From Ianthella basta (Eukaryota; Porifera; Demospongiae; Verongiida; Ianthellidae), in the NCBI GenBank assembly GCA_964019415.1, contig OZ025878.1, positions 6,262,012-6,326,011 on the forward strand: a stretch of 64,000 nucleotides of DNA. The letters run 5' to 3'. Both the position numbers and the translations under genes were made by a program. Of this stretch, positions 1-12,000 are shown piece after piece. Numbering within the stretch: position 1 is the stretch's first letter; every line of letters begins with the position of its first letter. The notes beneath the pieces were generated by a model that worked only from the letters and a program-made list of their open reading frames with translations, had not been told where the DNA came from and did no database searches.

Positions 1-107
1 ATGAACATGACAGCATCATTCTACATTTTAATGAAATTCGTTAGCTACACAACAATTAATGGGATTGTCAATGCTGTATGAACATTTGTTTTGTTGTGCT
101 TATACAG

Positions 108-1924
108 ATCCCAGTACACCTACTAGCATTCCATCTAGTACAGTGGTGACACCAAACGACAGTACTATCACTATCATCACTTTGGTTCTCGTTATTTTGT
201 TACTATCTGCTGGGGAAATTTGTGTGGCTATCGCAGCTTGCATTAGGTACAAAGTGAGAAAGTCTAGAGAACAGCAGATAGAGAGGTATAGGGCATTGTA
301 CACTGGGCATATGCATGGACGGACAATCAGTAAAGAAAATAGCAATATATTTTTATAATAGGTAGGAAACATTTCAAATTAATGACAAATTGCTTCATGT
401 AATGCAGTTCCACTTTACCTCTGTGAGCAATAATAAAGCCTATCAGATAGGAACAGCTGTATCTACTCGTGCATGTTCTTTAAATTTACTATCATATATA
501 GAATGACTCCATCAGCACATTACCATGCAAGTGGACAAGAAAATGTTGAGGTATGTTTATTATTAATCAGAGAGAATGGATTTTCAAATTGTATAATTTT
601 ATACAATGTATACTAACAGTACACTTTGCTATAATGTTTAATACGCCAGCACTGCAAGTGCATTTAGGTACTGTAATTTAAAGATGTCTCTCCCAAGATG
701 AACTCTCCCACCTGAGACATTCCTCAAAGGAGAGTTCAGTGAGAAATCAGATGTGTGAGTCTTCAGTCAAATGCAACTGGTTTTCATTACCTCAGTGATA
801 TTCACTGTTTATAAACATATATAATTATGTTACTCGTAAACTTCCAACTATATAGTCAATGCTTGTGTTTACAATAAGTATGGCCTGGCATGCAGGTGGG
901 CTTATGGCGTCTGCTTGTGGGAAATCTTCAGTTTTGATATGTCTACGACTAACAAAATTACATGAATCTTTCTTCTTGTCAGAGTACTAACTCACCAATT
1001 GTGGCATTTGCAGGTGATCTGCCATACACTGAATTTGGTAAGTAAACACAGTTATCATCTCCAGGGTGGTGGCAGGCTACAGACTGGAGTCTCCTGTCGG
1101 GTGCCCAGAGTGAATGTAAGCCAACTCCACATATTGACACACTTTTGGCAATAGCATTCTGCAATTTGTGCTGGTATCACATTATGTGCACTGATAAACT
1201 TACAGTACAAAATGCACAATAGCTACGTGAGTGTATGTACATACAGTCATATATTCTACTGTAGCTACTCCATAATGAGAGAGTGCTGGAATGATGATAA
1301 AGTGTCGGGGCCACCTTTCAGGAAATGAAGGAAGAGTTTGATGGTCTCATATCTCATGCAGAAAGTTACAAGTAAGTTATGCCTTTGGGCAGTGTGGCAG
1401 TTGAGGCAGGCCTCAATGCAGATTCGGCTGAGGCAGGCTTAATTGCAGATCCGGCCGAGGCAGGCCTCATTGCAGATCCGGCCGAGGCAGGCCTCATTGC
1501 AGATCCGGCCGAGGCAGGCCTCATTGCAGATCCGGCCGAGGCAGGCCTCACTGTAGATCCGGCCAAGGCAGGCCTCATTGCAGATCCGGCCAAGGCAGGT
1601 CTCATTGCAGATCCGACCGAGGCAGGCCTCATTGCAGATCCGACCGAGGCAGGTCTCATTACAGATCCAACCTAGGCAGGTCTCTTTGCAGATCCGACCG
1701 AGGCAGGCCTCATTGCAGATCCGGCCAAGGCAGGCCTCATTGCAGATCCGGCTGAGGCAGGTCTCATTGCATATCTGACCGATGCAGGTCTCATTGCAGC
1801 TCCGGCTGAGGCAGGTCTCATTGCAGATCCGACCGAGGCATCTGTTCATGATCAACCCTCTTCAAGTGGTGAATGTGAGTCACTTGCACATTTAGAAGCT
1901 GCCTCTGAAGATAGCACTGGATGA
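108..1924 (+). pseudogene. 3' end of a receptor tyrosine kinase, decayed
   Basis: Exon 108-285 encodes a Ser/Thr-rich stalk, one transmembrane helix (around LVLVILLLSAGEICVAIAAC) and a basic stop-transfer stretch. Exon 502-550 is the juxtamembrane exon. Both match the intact RTK at 5975-32609. The exons for the kinase N-lobe, kinase insert and HRD/DFG segment are missing. About 680-754 keeps only the end of the activation-segment exon ([16 protein letters not shown]). Exons 896-936, 1014-1115 and 1265-1924 follow the intact gene but carry lesions. The donor after 936 is changed from GGTAAG to GATATG. An insertion near 1041 creates a stop, and CGA became TGA at 1111-1113. One base is lost near 1310, which shifts the frame before the tail. 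The 5' part lies outside the window. It could still be transcribed, but an active kinase is not possible. Confidence 0.88.
1403..1834 (+). repeat. 27-bp minisatellite, 16 copies, in the pseudogene tail
   Basis: Sixteen head-to-tail 27-bp units encode variants of the nonapeptide EAGLIADPA. The intact paralogue has one such unit plus a partial one in its cytoplasmic tail (near 32490-32525), so the array grew from coding sequence. Units differ by single changes, for example GCC/ACC and GGCCTC/GGTCTC. One unit carries a stop (CGAGGC changed to TAGGC near 1675). Because 27 is a multiple of three, long open frames appear in several frames on both strands; these are artefacts of the repeat. Confidence 0.93.
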
Positions 1925-2724
1925 CTAGCATCTAACCTGCTGCTACATCTCAGCAATACTATTCATCCACATCATTTCATTAGAACATAAATAGCCCAGT
2001 GCATTCATGACTCATTTTTACTAAATCATAAGGTGTAATAGAAGGTGGATTCATGCATCATCCCTAGACACTGTAAATGGTGCTAAACAAGTGCAAATGT
2101 CATGCTATGCATTTATTTCACTTGTCCCAGCAATTCTGAACACCTAAGCACAAATAATTATATTGTATACCACAGCAGTAGTATGTGTACAGTTCATGCA
2201 TGCATGTACATTGCAAATAGTGGAGATGGTCTATGTATATATCATGGTTATGCAAATGAAAGACAACGTTGTGAACTACACATGAGAAAGAGAGGGGGAG
2301 GGGAAATTTTAGTGAACAGGGCCAGAGTCAGTGACCTCCAGATCTTTAGCTGACACTTTGGCAGCTGAACCACTGGTCACTGTCAGCAGCCATTGGTCCA
2401 TTCCCTCCTTAAGTACCAAAGTAGGTGTGCACTATCCGGAGCCAACTTTGAAACTCCAGCACAGAGCATCTATTAATCATTGCATTATTAAAACTTTGAT
2501 GTAATGTTCATTGCACACCATCACTGTAGAGCATCATTGCAGAGATAATAGAAGGCAGTGACACATGACCCATCATTATACAGTAACATAGAGAGCTCAC
2601 AAACAATCAATCAATCAATCCTTATGTACTACCTTCACCACTATGTGTAACAACTGTCACCATGTACTGAATAGTTTTTGTTAATTACTTAATTACTGTC
2701 ATCATACACCGTGCAAGCTGTGGT

Positions 2725-2890
2725 CACCTTATACTCACCTATAGGGGTTACTACACACTGCTCGAGTCTACTCACCTATAAGGGCCATACTCTATACACA
2801 CTGCTCGAGTGTACTCACCTAAGGGCCATACTCTATACACACTGCTCGAGTGTACTCACCTAAGGGCTGTACTAACACACTACTCAAGTA
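2725..2890. repeat. Short tandem repeat, unit about 46 bp
   Basis: About three and a half imperfect copies of a unit containing CACTGCTCGAGTGTACTCAC followed by CTAAGGGCCATACTC. Copies differ by small insertions such as CTATAAGGG versus CTAAGGG. The CTCGAG core is palindromic. Confidence 0.75.
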
Positions 2891-3328
2891 CATCCGGTGG
2901 AGCTGGACTTAATGGATGCATGCATTCAGCCTTGTACATAATTTAGAGTCAAGATAATTCAGTGTTTTGAGAAGTCCAGGATTTGCTGACACTAAATTTT
3001 AAACTTCACAGTTTATAATATGCTTCACCTGCACAGAACACGTTGTAGGATTAAATTCTCAGTGGTTTCTGAATTGACTGCTCACTGAAGTTGTTTAAAT
3101 TAGTAGCTACCTGTTTGATTTTGTGTTCTCGGATTTAAGGTATGACAGTGGGACTCTACATCCTGATGGAAGCACTTGCATGCATGCCTTATTAGTTCTG
3201 CTGCCATGCACTCCCCGGTTAAGTTCCCTAGCAGTGTGTGTATAGGAGTTGAACATTCTCTCAATCTTTGGCATATGCTGTAAGTAGTTGCTATGTACGA
3301 TTTCTGTTTACATAGATCAGTGTGACAC

Positions 3329-3633
<305 letters not shown>

Positions 3634-4181
3634 TGTTAGTGTGTTATAGGGAGACTGGCTGTTTCAAAGAGGTGGCTGCCTAATACAGTGACCATCTTAG
3701 ACAGGTTCCACTTTAACATACATATTCTTCCAGACTATATGTCTATGCAAATTTGTAATCAGGTATGTATTAACCTCCTCACACTTGTATACACTGTAGT
3801 AGATTTTTATGAGTGTCCTATTAATATGGTATCCACTTACTGTAGTATGTAACTTGAATGCATTATATTAGATTCACTCAGGCATCAGTTTGGTTACTCA
3901 GTCACGCTATAGCTTTGTGACATTTGTCTTTGTAGGAAGTGTTACCTACTCTGTAGAAGTCACTTCCTATTTCAGAGGAGCCTTTCAACTTTCCCACCAG
4001 CCAACTGTCTCCCTTAAGCCTATGCACATTGCTATTTCCATGGGAACTATGTGCATATACATGGTGGCTAGCAAGTAGATACACATGCATGCATAGCTAC
4101 CTGATGTTAGACTGTATATCGGATTCTTTCTGGCATGCCCTCAGTGACTGAATGCCATGTTGTGGTCCTTTCCTTCTATAG

Positions 4182-4283
4182 ACTGTCCTTCCACCTTCCT
4201 CTATGTGAACAATATAATTTCATGTGTCCGTGAATGCCCCAGAGGCTTTGTGGGGGATCACGTCACTGGAAGATGTGAAACAT
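4182..4283 (+). CDS. Orphan furin-like cysteine-rich exon
   Basis: A 102-bp open exon with good borders (TTCTATAG acceptor, CATGTGAGAG donor context), phase 1 at both ends. It encodes 34 residues with a growth-factor-receptor/furin-like cysteine pattern, including SCVRECPRGFVGDHVTGRCE. It is the same length and phase as exon 60771-60872 of the downstream gene and very similar to it, including the acceptor context. No signal-peptide exon upstream and no following exon were found before the next gene starts at 5975. It is probably the surviving exon of a lost or rearranged gene, though an undetected gene with long introns cannot be excluded. Confidence 0.6.
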
Positions 4284-5974
4284 GTGAGAGTGCATCCACA
4301 TGCACATGTGCCAGTGCATTCCCACATGAGTACACACACAATACTGGTACTCTCCACAGAAAGCACCATACATTATGTATAATATATTATGAATGGGCTA
4401 GAATAGAATATGAAATATGTGATTCCTATTGTCCAGATGATGAGAATGTCTTGTTCCAGCTTTTGGCACAGGGGGATTATAATTTTACATAGCTGTGCCA
4501 AACCCAGAAATAGTCCTAGGGAGAAGGCCTTCGATGGAAAGGTGCACCTGCCCTGTTTCACAGGGAGGATACAGGGTATTATATACACTGAATGTGATGA
4601 AAGACTTCCATGAAAATAATTAATTGTTCACTGTAACTAACTATGTATGTAAGCACTTTATCTCAACATTCAATTATGCAATTTGAAGTTGAACTGTTGT
4701 ACTTACATGTACAATGAGTGTCTGTACATGTACATGCATACATTCTGTGCATGTTCATTTGCGATGTGCCTGTTGCAGATTAAGTGAAAGCCTATTCCAT
4801 GTACTTGTCTGATTATACAGTATGAATCTATATATGGCAAGAGATGCCACACTGTAGTAATGTTTCCACCACCATCGAGTGTTGCACTAGCTTACTGATT
4901 AAATGTGACTCTTCATTCTTATTAAGACTATTCCATTTGTCTGTTGCTATTTTTAAGAGACACCACAGTAACTGTACATGTGGCACAGGTACAGTCAATC
5001 CTGTATGACCAAGGCCTTGCCTACTCTGTGCTTCAGGGGAGCATGAAGTGCATACCAATTGGTACATAGTGCTATGTGGTAATTTAGGAAACAAAGTGTA
5101 ATGAGTAAAATTAATATCTTTGAGTCCACAGACACTGGTAACGGGCTGACAAAGAATGACTCAGTCATTGTGCATAATCACTTACCACACATTTTTAGAA
5201 CAGACAAGTGAAGGAACATACATTTGGTGATAGAGCACTAGTGCAGATAGCCTCCATTCTACAGGACCACAAGGTGTTGGTGAGTAGGCGTACGGGCTCA
5301 AAGGTTGCATCTGAGAATTCATTGCACCAAATGTTTTGCCTTTGGTCTGTTACTGTATGTAGCATTCATTTATGACAGTACACACTAGTTTTGCCACCAA
5401 TTCTTTGCAATCAGAGTCAGCCTGGCTTTTTTATAGCTAGCATTTAACTTAGGGAATATATATAGCATGCATGAAGATTGTGAGAATATAAATAGAAGAA
5501 CGGCTGAGGAGAAGTCAGTTGGGATTGCTTCCACTGGAAATTTAGCCATTGTCATTCCTGTGTTACAGAACAGAGTCTCGATGTGCCTACCAAAACTTCT
5601 GTGTGTGGCTTTAGGTGTAAAAGCAGACTGAGTCACCAAAGTATGCATGCTATGAAATATGTAATGGTATTTTTGATATTAAAAGTTATTGGACTGCTTA
5701 CCTGCCAATGATTTCATGACCACTCTTTGGCTATAGGACTCAATAGTGCATAAAGACAGTGCTTTCACCAATCAGCTCAATAATCATAATATTAGTTATT
5801 ATATAATGCTCTACACAGGAATACTCTCCATCGTGGGAGTTGTGGTTGGATTAGTTAGTCAATGGAGTGCATTTCAGCTAATTCCTTGGAAACTAGAGCT
5901 GTGCTTTCTTCATTCCTTCTACAGATTCGCCTCCCGTAGCTAACAATAACAACCTGCAGATACTGCAGTGCAAG
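4284..5974. other. Intergenic stretch, upstream region of the 14-Calx-beta RTK
   Basis: No recognisable gene, repeat or clear promoter motif. The open frames here lack homology and splice logic. The region must hold the promoter and 5' untranslated region of the gene whose start codon is at 5975, but no convincing TATA box was seen near that start. Confidence 0.5.
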
Positions 5975-6044
5975 ATGGGGGCCTTGTTGGCAGCTGCAGT
6001 GCTGCTAGCTATGCTGATCGTTAGGGGAACTGCGCAGTTATCAT
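5975..6044 (+). other. Signal-peptide exon of the 14-Calx-beta RTK
   Basis: The ATG at 5975 opens [20 protein letters not shown], a strong hydrophobic signal sequence with an Ala at the likely cleavage site. The exon ends in phase 1 at a consensus donor (TCAT|GTAAGT). This start was chosen because it is the only signal peptide upstream of, and in phase with, the first Calx-beta exon. Confidence 0.85.
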
Positions 6045-9000
6045 GTAAGTTGTGAGGAAGCGGATGAACAACCAAGTCCTTTTCCTTCTGCAACTCTCTG
6101 CCCATTTCGCTGCCTCTCTCCTACTCCTCTCATCTCCCCATCTGCCTCCCTTCCAACTCGCAGTTGGACCTGACTTTTCAGTCAGTGCACTTTCCACCAG
6201 GGAAGGTCAACCACTTGTGGTTCGTTTGTCAGCCCCTCTCCTGACTCACTCTTTTGTCCCTACATTCACTGGAAGCATAGAAGTGGACGTAGCTGCAGAA
6301 GATGTTAATGAATGCTGGCACTACTAGACTAGGCATAGGCGGGCCTGTACACAGGATATTTTGAAAAGGAGATTACAACCAGGGATGAAATTTCAGAAGT
6401 AAACTTTCCAGCCAATGACGTTACAACAAAACGCGCACACTAGACTGCTGTAACAGAATGGCAAAGCTTCAGAAAATGATGCTTCAGGCCCTCAATATAG
6501 GTCATTGGTTTACTGTAAAACAGTTAGGATCTTGATTATAATTATGCACTATAGTTCCTGGAAGGGGGGATCGTACAAGCTCAATGGCCTCCAGTGTCTG
6601 CTTGATAACTAGGCTGTGTAGTGGATCATGCTGAAATTATTGATTGGTTGCTTGATTGATCTATGTCAGATTATCTCTAGGACCTGGTTCAGTCAGGTTA
6701 CATAGTCTGAGTTGGCTAACATTGAAGAACATGGACATGCATGCTGCTATACAACTGTGCATGTATAAGTATAATCATAAGTTGTCATGTGCAGATAAGA
6801 TGCGTGATTCACATTGTATAACAGCATTCAACACCCAGTTGACTCCCTCAATTTTTTCTGTCTTTTTCCTACATCCATCCCTTTCCCACTCTCCTTTTCA
6901 TTAAACAAACAGTCGGCCCAATCTTTTCTATCAGTAGCCCTACCACCAGTGAAGGTGCACAACTTGTGGTTCGTTTGTCAGCTCCTATCCTGACTAGGTC
7001 CTTTGCTCCTGCTTTCACTGGAAGAATTGAAGCTTACATAACTGCAGAAGACCTGCCAGCTGGAGATACCCGTCTGCGGGCTACTCTTGGTAAGCACTGT
7101 CTCACTTATACTGTTAAGTGATGCTCCAATAAATATTGCTAAAGCTATCAGTGTATGATTTTTGCGAACAAGAATCCATCCTACATACTGGTGCTTTTAG
7201 CTGTCTTATACTCTACTCTCTATCACACTGACCACACTCAATTACTTTACCAACACAATTACAGGGTCTGACTATATTGTCCACCTTCAAGATTTTGCAT
7301 CCACGAACTTCACAGTGACTTTCCTTTCCAAGCAAGCCAACTCAACTGAATATGTGATTACAATTGTGGATGATAGCATTTTTGAGGGAAGGGAGTACTT
7401 TCGCCTCAGACTCAGTGCCATTGTACCCATTGGACAAGCAGCAGACTTCTATGTATCTCAAAATGGTTTTGAAAACACCTTTGTGGACATAAACATTGAA
7501 GATGATGATGGTAAGTCAATCAGCTCATCCTGTATTTATTGTATACTTTGAAGAATGCATTGCTTACATCTCTTTCATTGATCTTGTAGTTATACGAGTC
7601 AACTGGACAACATCACGAGCCATATCAGTGACTGAGGGAGATGTAGTGAGACTGCGTGGTGAAGCATTTGGGGTTTATGCAGACGAAGTAGTAATTGGGG
7701 TTGAGTGTTCAGAGACTATTGCCACTGACGTAGAACCAGGTATGGACACCATATCAGGCACTGATGCTAGCATGCTGCTAGTAGGAGTTGTGTGAGCTAT
7801 CACACTTTGTCTTGTTACCACCTTGTGTGCAGCCTTTCCTGGCAGAGATTTCAACTTCACTGTTGGAACCAAGCTTCACTTCAATGATGCCTTTATTACA
7901 CAAAGCTTCTCAAGTGATGAAGTGGTGATACCAATCATTAATGATGATATTGCTGAACCAAGGGAGTCCTTTATCTGTACTCTTCAAGGAGGTATTGTGG
8001 ATTCAGTCCAGGCTCTTTTTCCAAGTCAAGTCACTATAGAAATTCGTGATGATGATGGTGAGCACATGCATGTGTTCTGCATGCATTCTTGAATAAATTT
8101 GTTTGCATATGTTCTTGTTTCTACTGCTATTTTCTTTCAGAGCTAATTGTGCATTGGGCTCAAGATTTCTATGAGTATCAAGAAAGTGAATTAATACCTG
8201 TAGAGCTTGTAACAGATTCTGACTCTGAAGTGGCCTCAGTTGTCATTTCTGGACGTCCCAGGCGGATTCCTGATAGTGATCCTAGCACCCTTCCATCTCT
8301 TGATTTGCTTGGACCAGACCTCATTCCAGGTAATTGAGAGAGTCATGTAAAAATTGTATTCATGTGTGGCTTCTTTCAAGCACTTTTATTCTGATCAGTC
8401 CACCTATTCTACTGCATTCATGTATGCACATCTTGTAGGTATGATCATTCGTTCCTCCATTGAGCAAGTATCTTTCAGAGGACGGGTCTTTGGCAAGGCC
8501 CAAGTGACACGTAAGGTGTTATGAATTGATGCATGAATGAACCCACAGTGACATAGCTACCTCTACTTGTGCAGAGTCCGGACGCACTGATGTGGAGAGT
8601 ACAAGCAATGACTTTATCTTCACTCCAACCACCAAGTCTGCATTTGAGAGCTTTAACAATGTCAGTGATGATGTGCTGGAGTTTGATGAGCTCCTGATAG
8701 CAACATTTGATTTTGGCCCAGAGATTGAAAACAATTGGAATGCCAGAAAAGGGACCCCCTCCACCGCCTACATTCTTATCAGAGATGATGACTGTGAGTA
8801 AACTTCGGCTAAGTCCTATCTGATCATGACAGTGACTTAATATCCTTTCCTTCTTCAGTTGTGGAAGTGAATTTCATAGAGTCAAGTTACCATGTTACCG
8901 AAAGTGCAGGCCAAGTCAGTGTCTCCCTACGCATCACTGGACAGTTCTTCATTCCTCTGTATGCTGTCATTGAAGTCAGTGATGGAACAGCAACAGGTGA

Positions 9001-12000
9001 GCCATGCACATAGAGTGATTAGTACATATTCAAACACAAATACCATTTTGTGTCGGAATGATTCTGTCACTCTGTGTTATGTTGTACTTGTGCAGACCTT
9101 GCAGACTACTCTAGTGCAGGACGCTACAGAGTGGAGTTCCGTCAAACTGTTGTCACTGATTCAGATATTCCAGCACCCTTTGTTGACTCTTTACCCATAA
9201 CTATTAATATCACAGATGACACCATTTTTGAAGGTCTGGAATACTTTCAGGCACGCATTGTGGAGACATCTGACTCAATCCGAGTGAGAATTGGCCAGCG
9301 AGACACTGTCAATGTAACCATTATTGATGATGAAAGTGAGTCATTCGTTGGTCTAGTTTACTCACCAGCAGATCGTTGATTGTTGTTCATGATCACATCC
9401 TTCTCCTTGACTTTACCTGCTTGGTTCAGATTAATTGTAAGCAGTGGATGCTTTGTTTTGTGATTGCCAATTTGATGACAGATGTATGTAACTACATACG
9501 TAATTGTGCTGCATTATTGTTTGGCGATAGAATGTATTTATGTCCGTTGCATTCAGGACATCTCTATTGTGCAATTACCACTTCCCCTTGATTGTGTAAA
9601 TGGCAATCGAGACCTTTTCTTGGCCACCCTTTCTGTACCTTCTTAAAACAACACTTTCTCACACACCTTTTGCTGCATACAATCTCAGTGCACTTCTATG
9701 GGAAATTCACCAAACCGATAACAGTTAGGTCAATCCTACCATTCTATCATCATTCCAGCCATGTGGTCCAGACCCCTCCCACTACTCCCTCTATCTATGA
9801 TGAGCACATTCACACTATAAATGTACTCTTTAATTGCACAGGGGCAGACATGACTGCCGGGAGTGACTTGCACCCTAGATTACATCATATACTATTTGAC
9901 AATCAAAACTTATATTTATTTACATATTCTGTCATTAGATGTTAACGTATTACATAATTTATCTATTCAATAATTATTGCATAGTCTTTGATGTTTTGGT
10001 ACTGACAAAGGAAGTATTCTTCAAAATTCAAATTTGACTACTGGAGCTGTGCTTGTATAGATGTTCTTCTCATGTACAGTGAAATGTCTTGTATGCAAAT
10101 GTGTGCTGCAGTATAATTATTATGTGCATGTATATGACTGTGCTGCACCTGTCCATATTTTGTTCTCCTTTCTAAATAGCTGTGACAGTACGTTATGAGA
10201 ATGAGTCATACAGAGTTGAGGAAGAGGTTGGAGTTGTCACCCTGGCCCTTGTGCTGGAAGGAGAAGCTGTCTATCCAGTAACAGTGTCTGTGACCACACT
10301 AAACCTAACTAATAGCAGTGTGGGGGATGCTGCCACTGGTGAGTTAGGGACACTAGCAGGAAAGCCTTGCCTTCTTGAAGTAGGTTTAATTGCAGACTAA
10401 CAGAGCTGGCAGAATGCACAGCGCAAACCCCTAAACGCTGCTAAGAATATGGCACGGCCTAAGAATACGGGACGCTGCCAAGAATACGCAACACATATAC
10501 TCTGGCTTAGCTCCATTATATAATAGGATTATACCTTCATGTTGATACCAACTTGTTAGACTGAGGTAACACAAACTAATTTATATACGTTGCCTGTCAC
10601 TGGTACTGCTGTAGGTGAATGTTGTAGGTATTCATACCATTCAGTCATGGTATATACACAATTGGCATAAACATTTGGCCACTGTGTGATTGGATGAGAA
10701 TGAAATATAGTCCAATGCCAGCATCTCGTACAGTTGTTACGTACATGTAGTAGGTGCTGCCAATGTTTAGGATTTCGACATTGGTGGTTATCATGCATGA
10801 TTGCCACCAATAGTTGTTCCATGTTGAATGCTTTGTTCATATACGTATGTCGCTATGTATAATGCATAATTGTATGTTGTATAATGAAGCCATACATCAC
10901 AGTTGAAAACTGTGGTTTATACTGTATAGCCACCAGTTATGCTATACTTTAAGTTCCACAGGAGCACCGGGCTCTTACTGTTAGCCAATTAGCTTCATGT
11001 GGAATGTTTATTTTACTGTTAAAATTGTTTATTGCAGCACATTCATGTGTCACCTTGTGGATGGATCATGTCATGACATCCCACGATTACACATGACTTG
11101 CAATTGCTTGTGCATGCTGGCAAGGAAAGGATACAGTATATAGGTTGATGTGGATATAATTACCCCGTGTGCGCATGCACAGCAGAGGGTAGAGTGTTTG
11201 GTTGTGGGTCATTGTGTCTGTTTGCTTGTCCGCCACTTTTTGGGCTGTTTGACTGTTTACAGCACGATCAAGGGAGCGCTTAATTCCTGAAAGCCTGCTT
11301 TGGCAAACATAGGCTTAAGACAACAGAAACCAATTAGAAGCTATATTACAAGGCCTGTTTCAACAAGAAATCTTTCCTACAGTTATGGCCCGCCATTTTG
11401 TTCCTGCATTTTTCATACTGGAGGCAGAGTGCGCTGTGAAGGAATGGCAATCGGCTACCAGCTAGCTATCCGACTTTAAGGCTCAACTGTTGGGCCAGCA
11501 TCTCCTTCACTGTCAAATTGCTGAGAGTTGAACATACTGAGACAACTTCAGACAGTAGCAAAAGCCAGAATGTTGTAACTTCGGATTCTTTGGGTGCTAC
11601 CAACATTGTTCTTAGGAATAATGACATTGGACAGCTCACAATGGGTGTAGTTATCCTACCACCTATAGTGAGTGGTGGTCAAGTCCATTTATGAACAAGC
11701 TCCTTCAATTCTCCATGGTTGGTGCTTCAATTGACAAGGTTGGTGATATTGGCTGTGTTGCTGAAGATGATGCTGACACTTACAATTCAGCTGTACTGAT
11801 CAGTATTGTACTCCATGTTACTGAAATGAGCGTGATGTTGAGCAGTATGTAGTTAGTGCCTGTAACTGTGCCTGCACACACGCCAAGATCAGCACTTGTG
11901 GATACTTAGTGTAGGCAAACTCATCACATGATTGTCTACACTGTCGCGCACAGGGTTTGGGCTCTATGAGCTCTTGTTATTAGCATGAAAAGCTTTTCAC

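Noticed and set aside
1439-1855. Open frames on the minus strand and other plus frames through the 27-bp minisatellite
   Set aside because: A 27-bp period keeps any frame open; only the frame homologous to the kinase tail is meaningful.
9592-9945. 117-codon plus frame in intron 10
   Set aside because: No homology recognised and no splice-compatible context.
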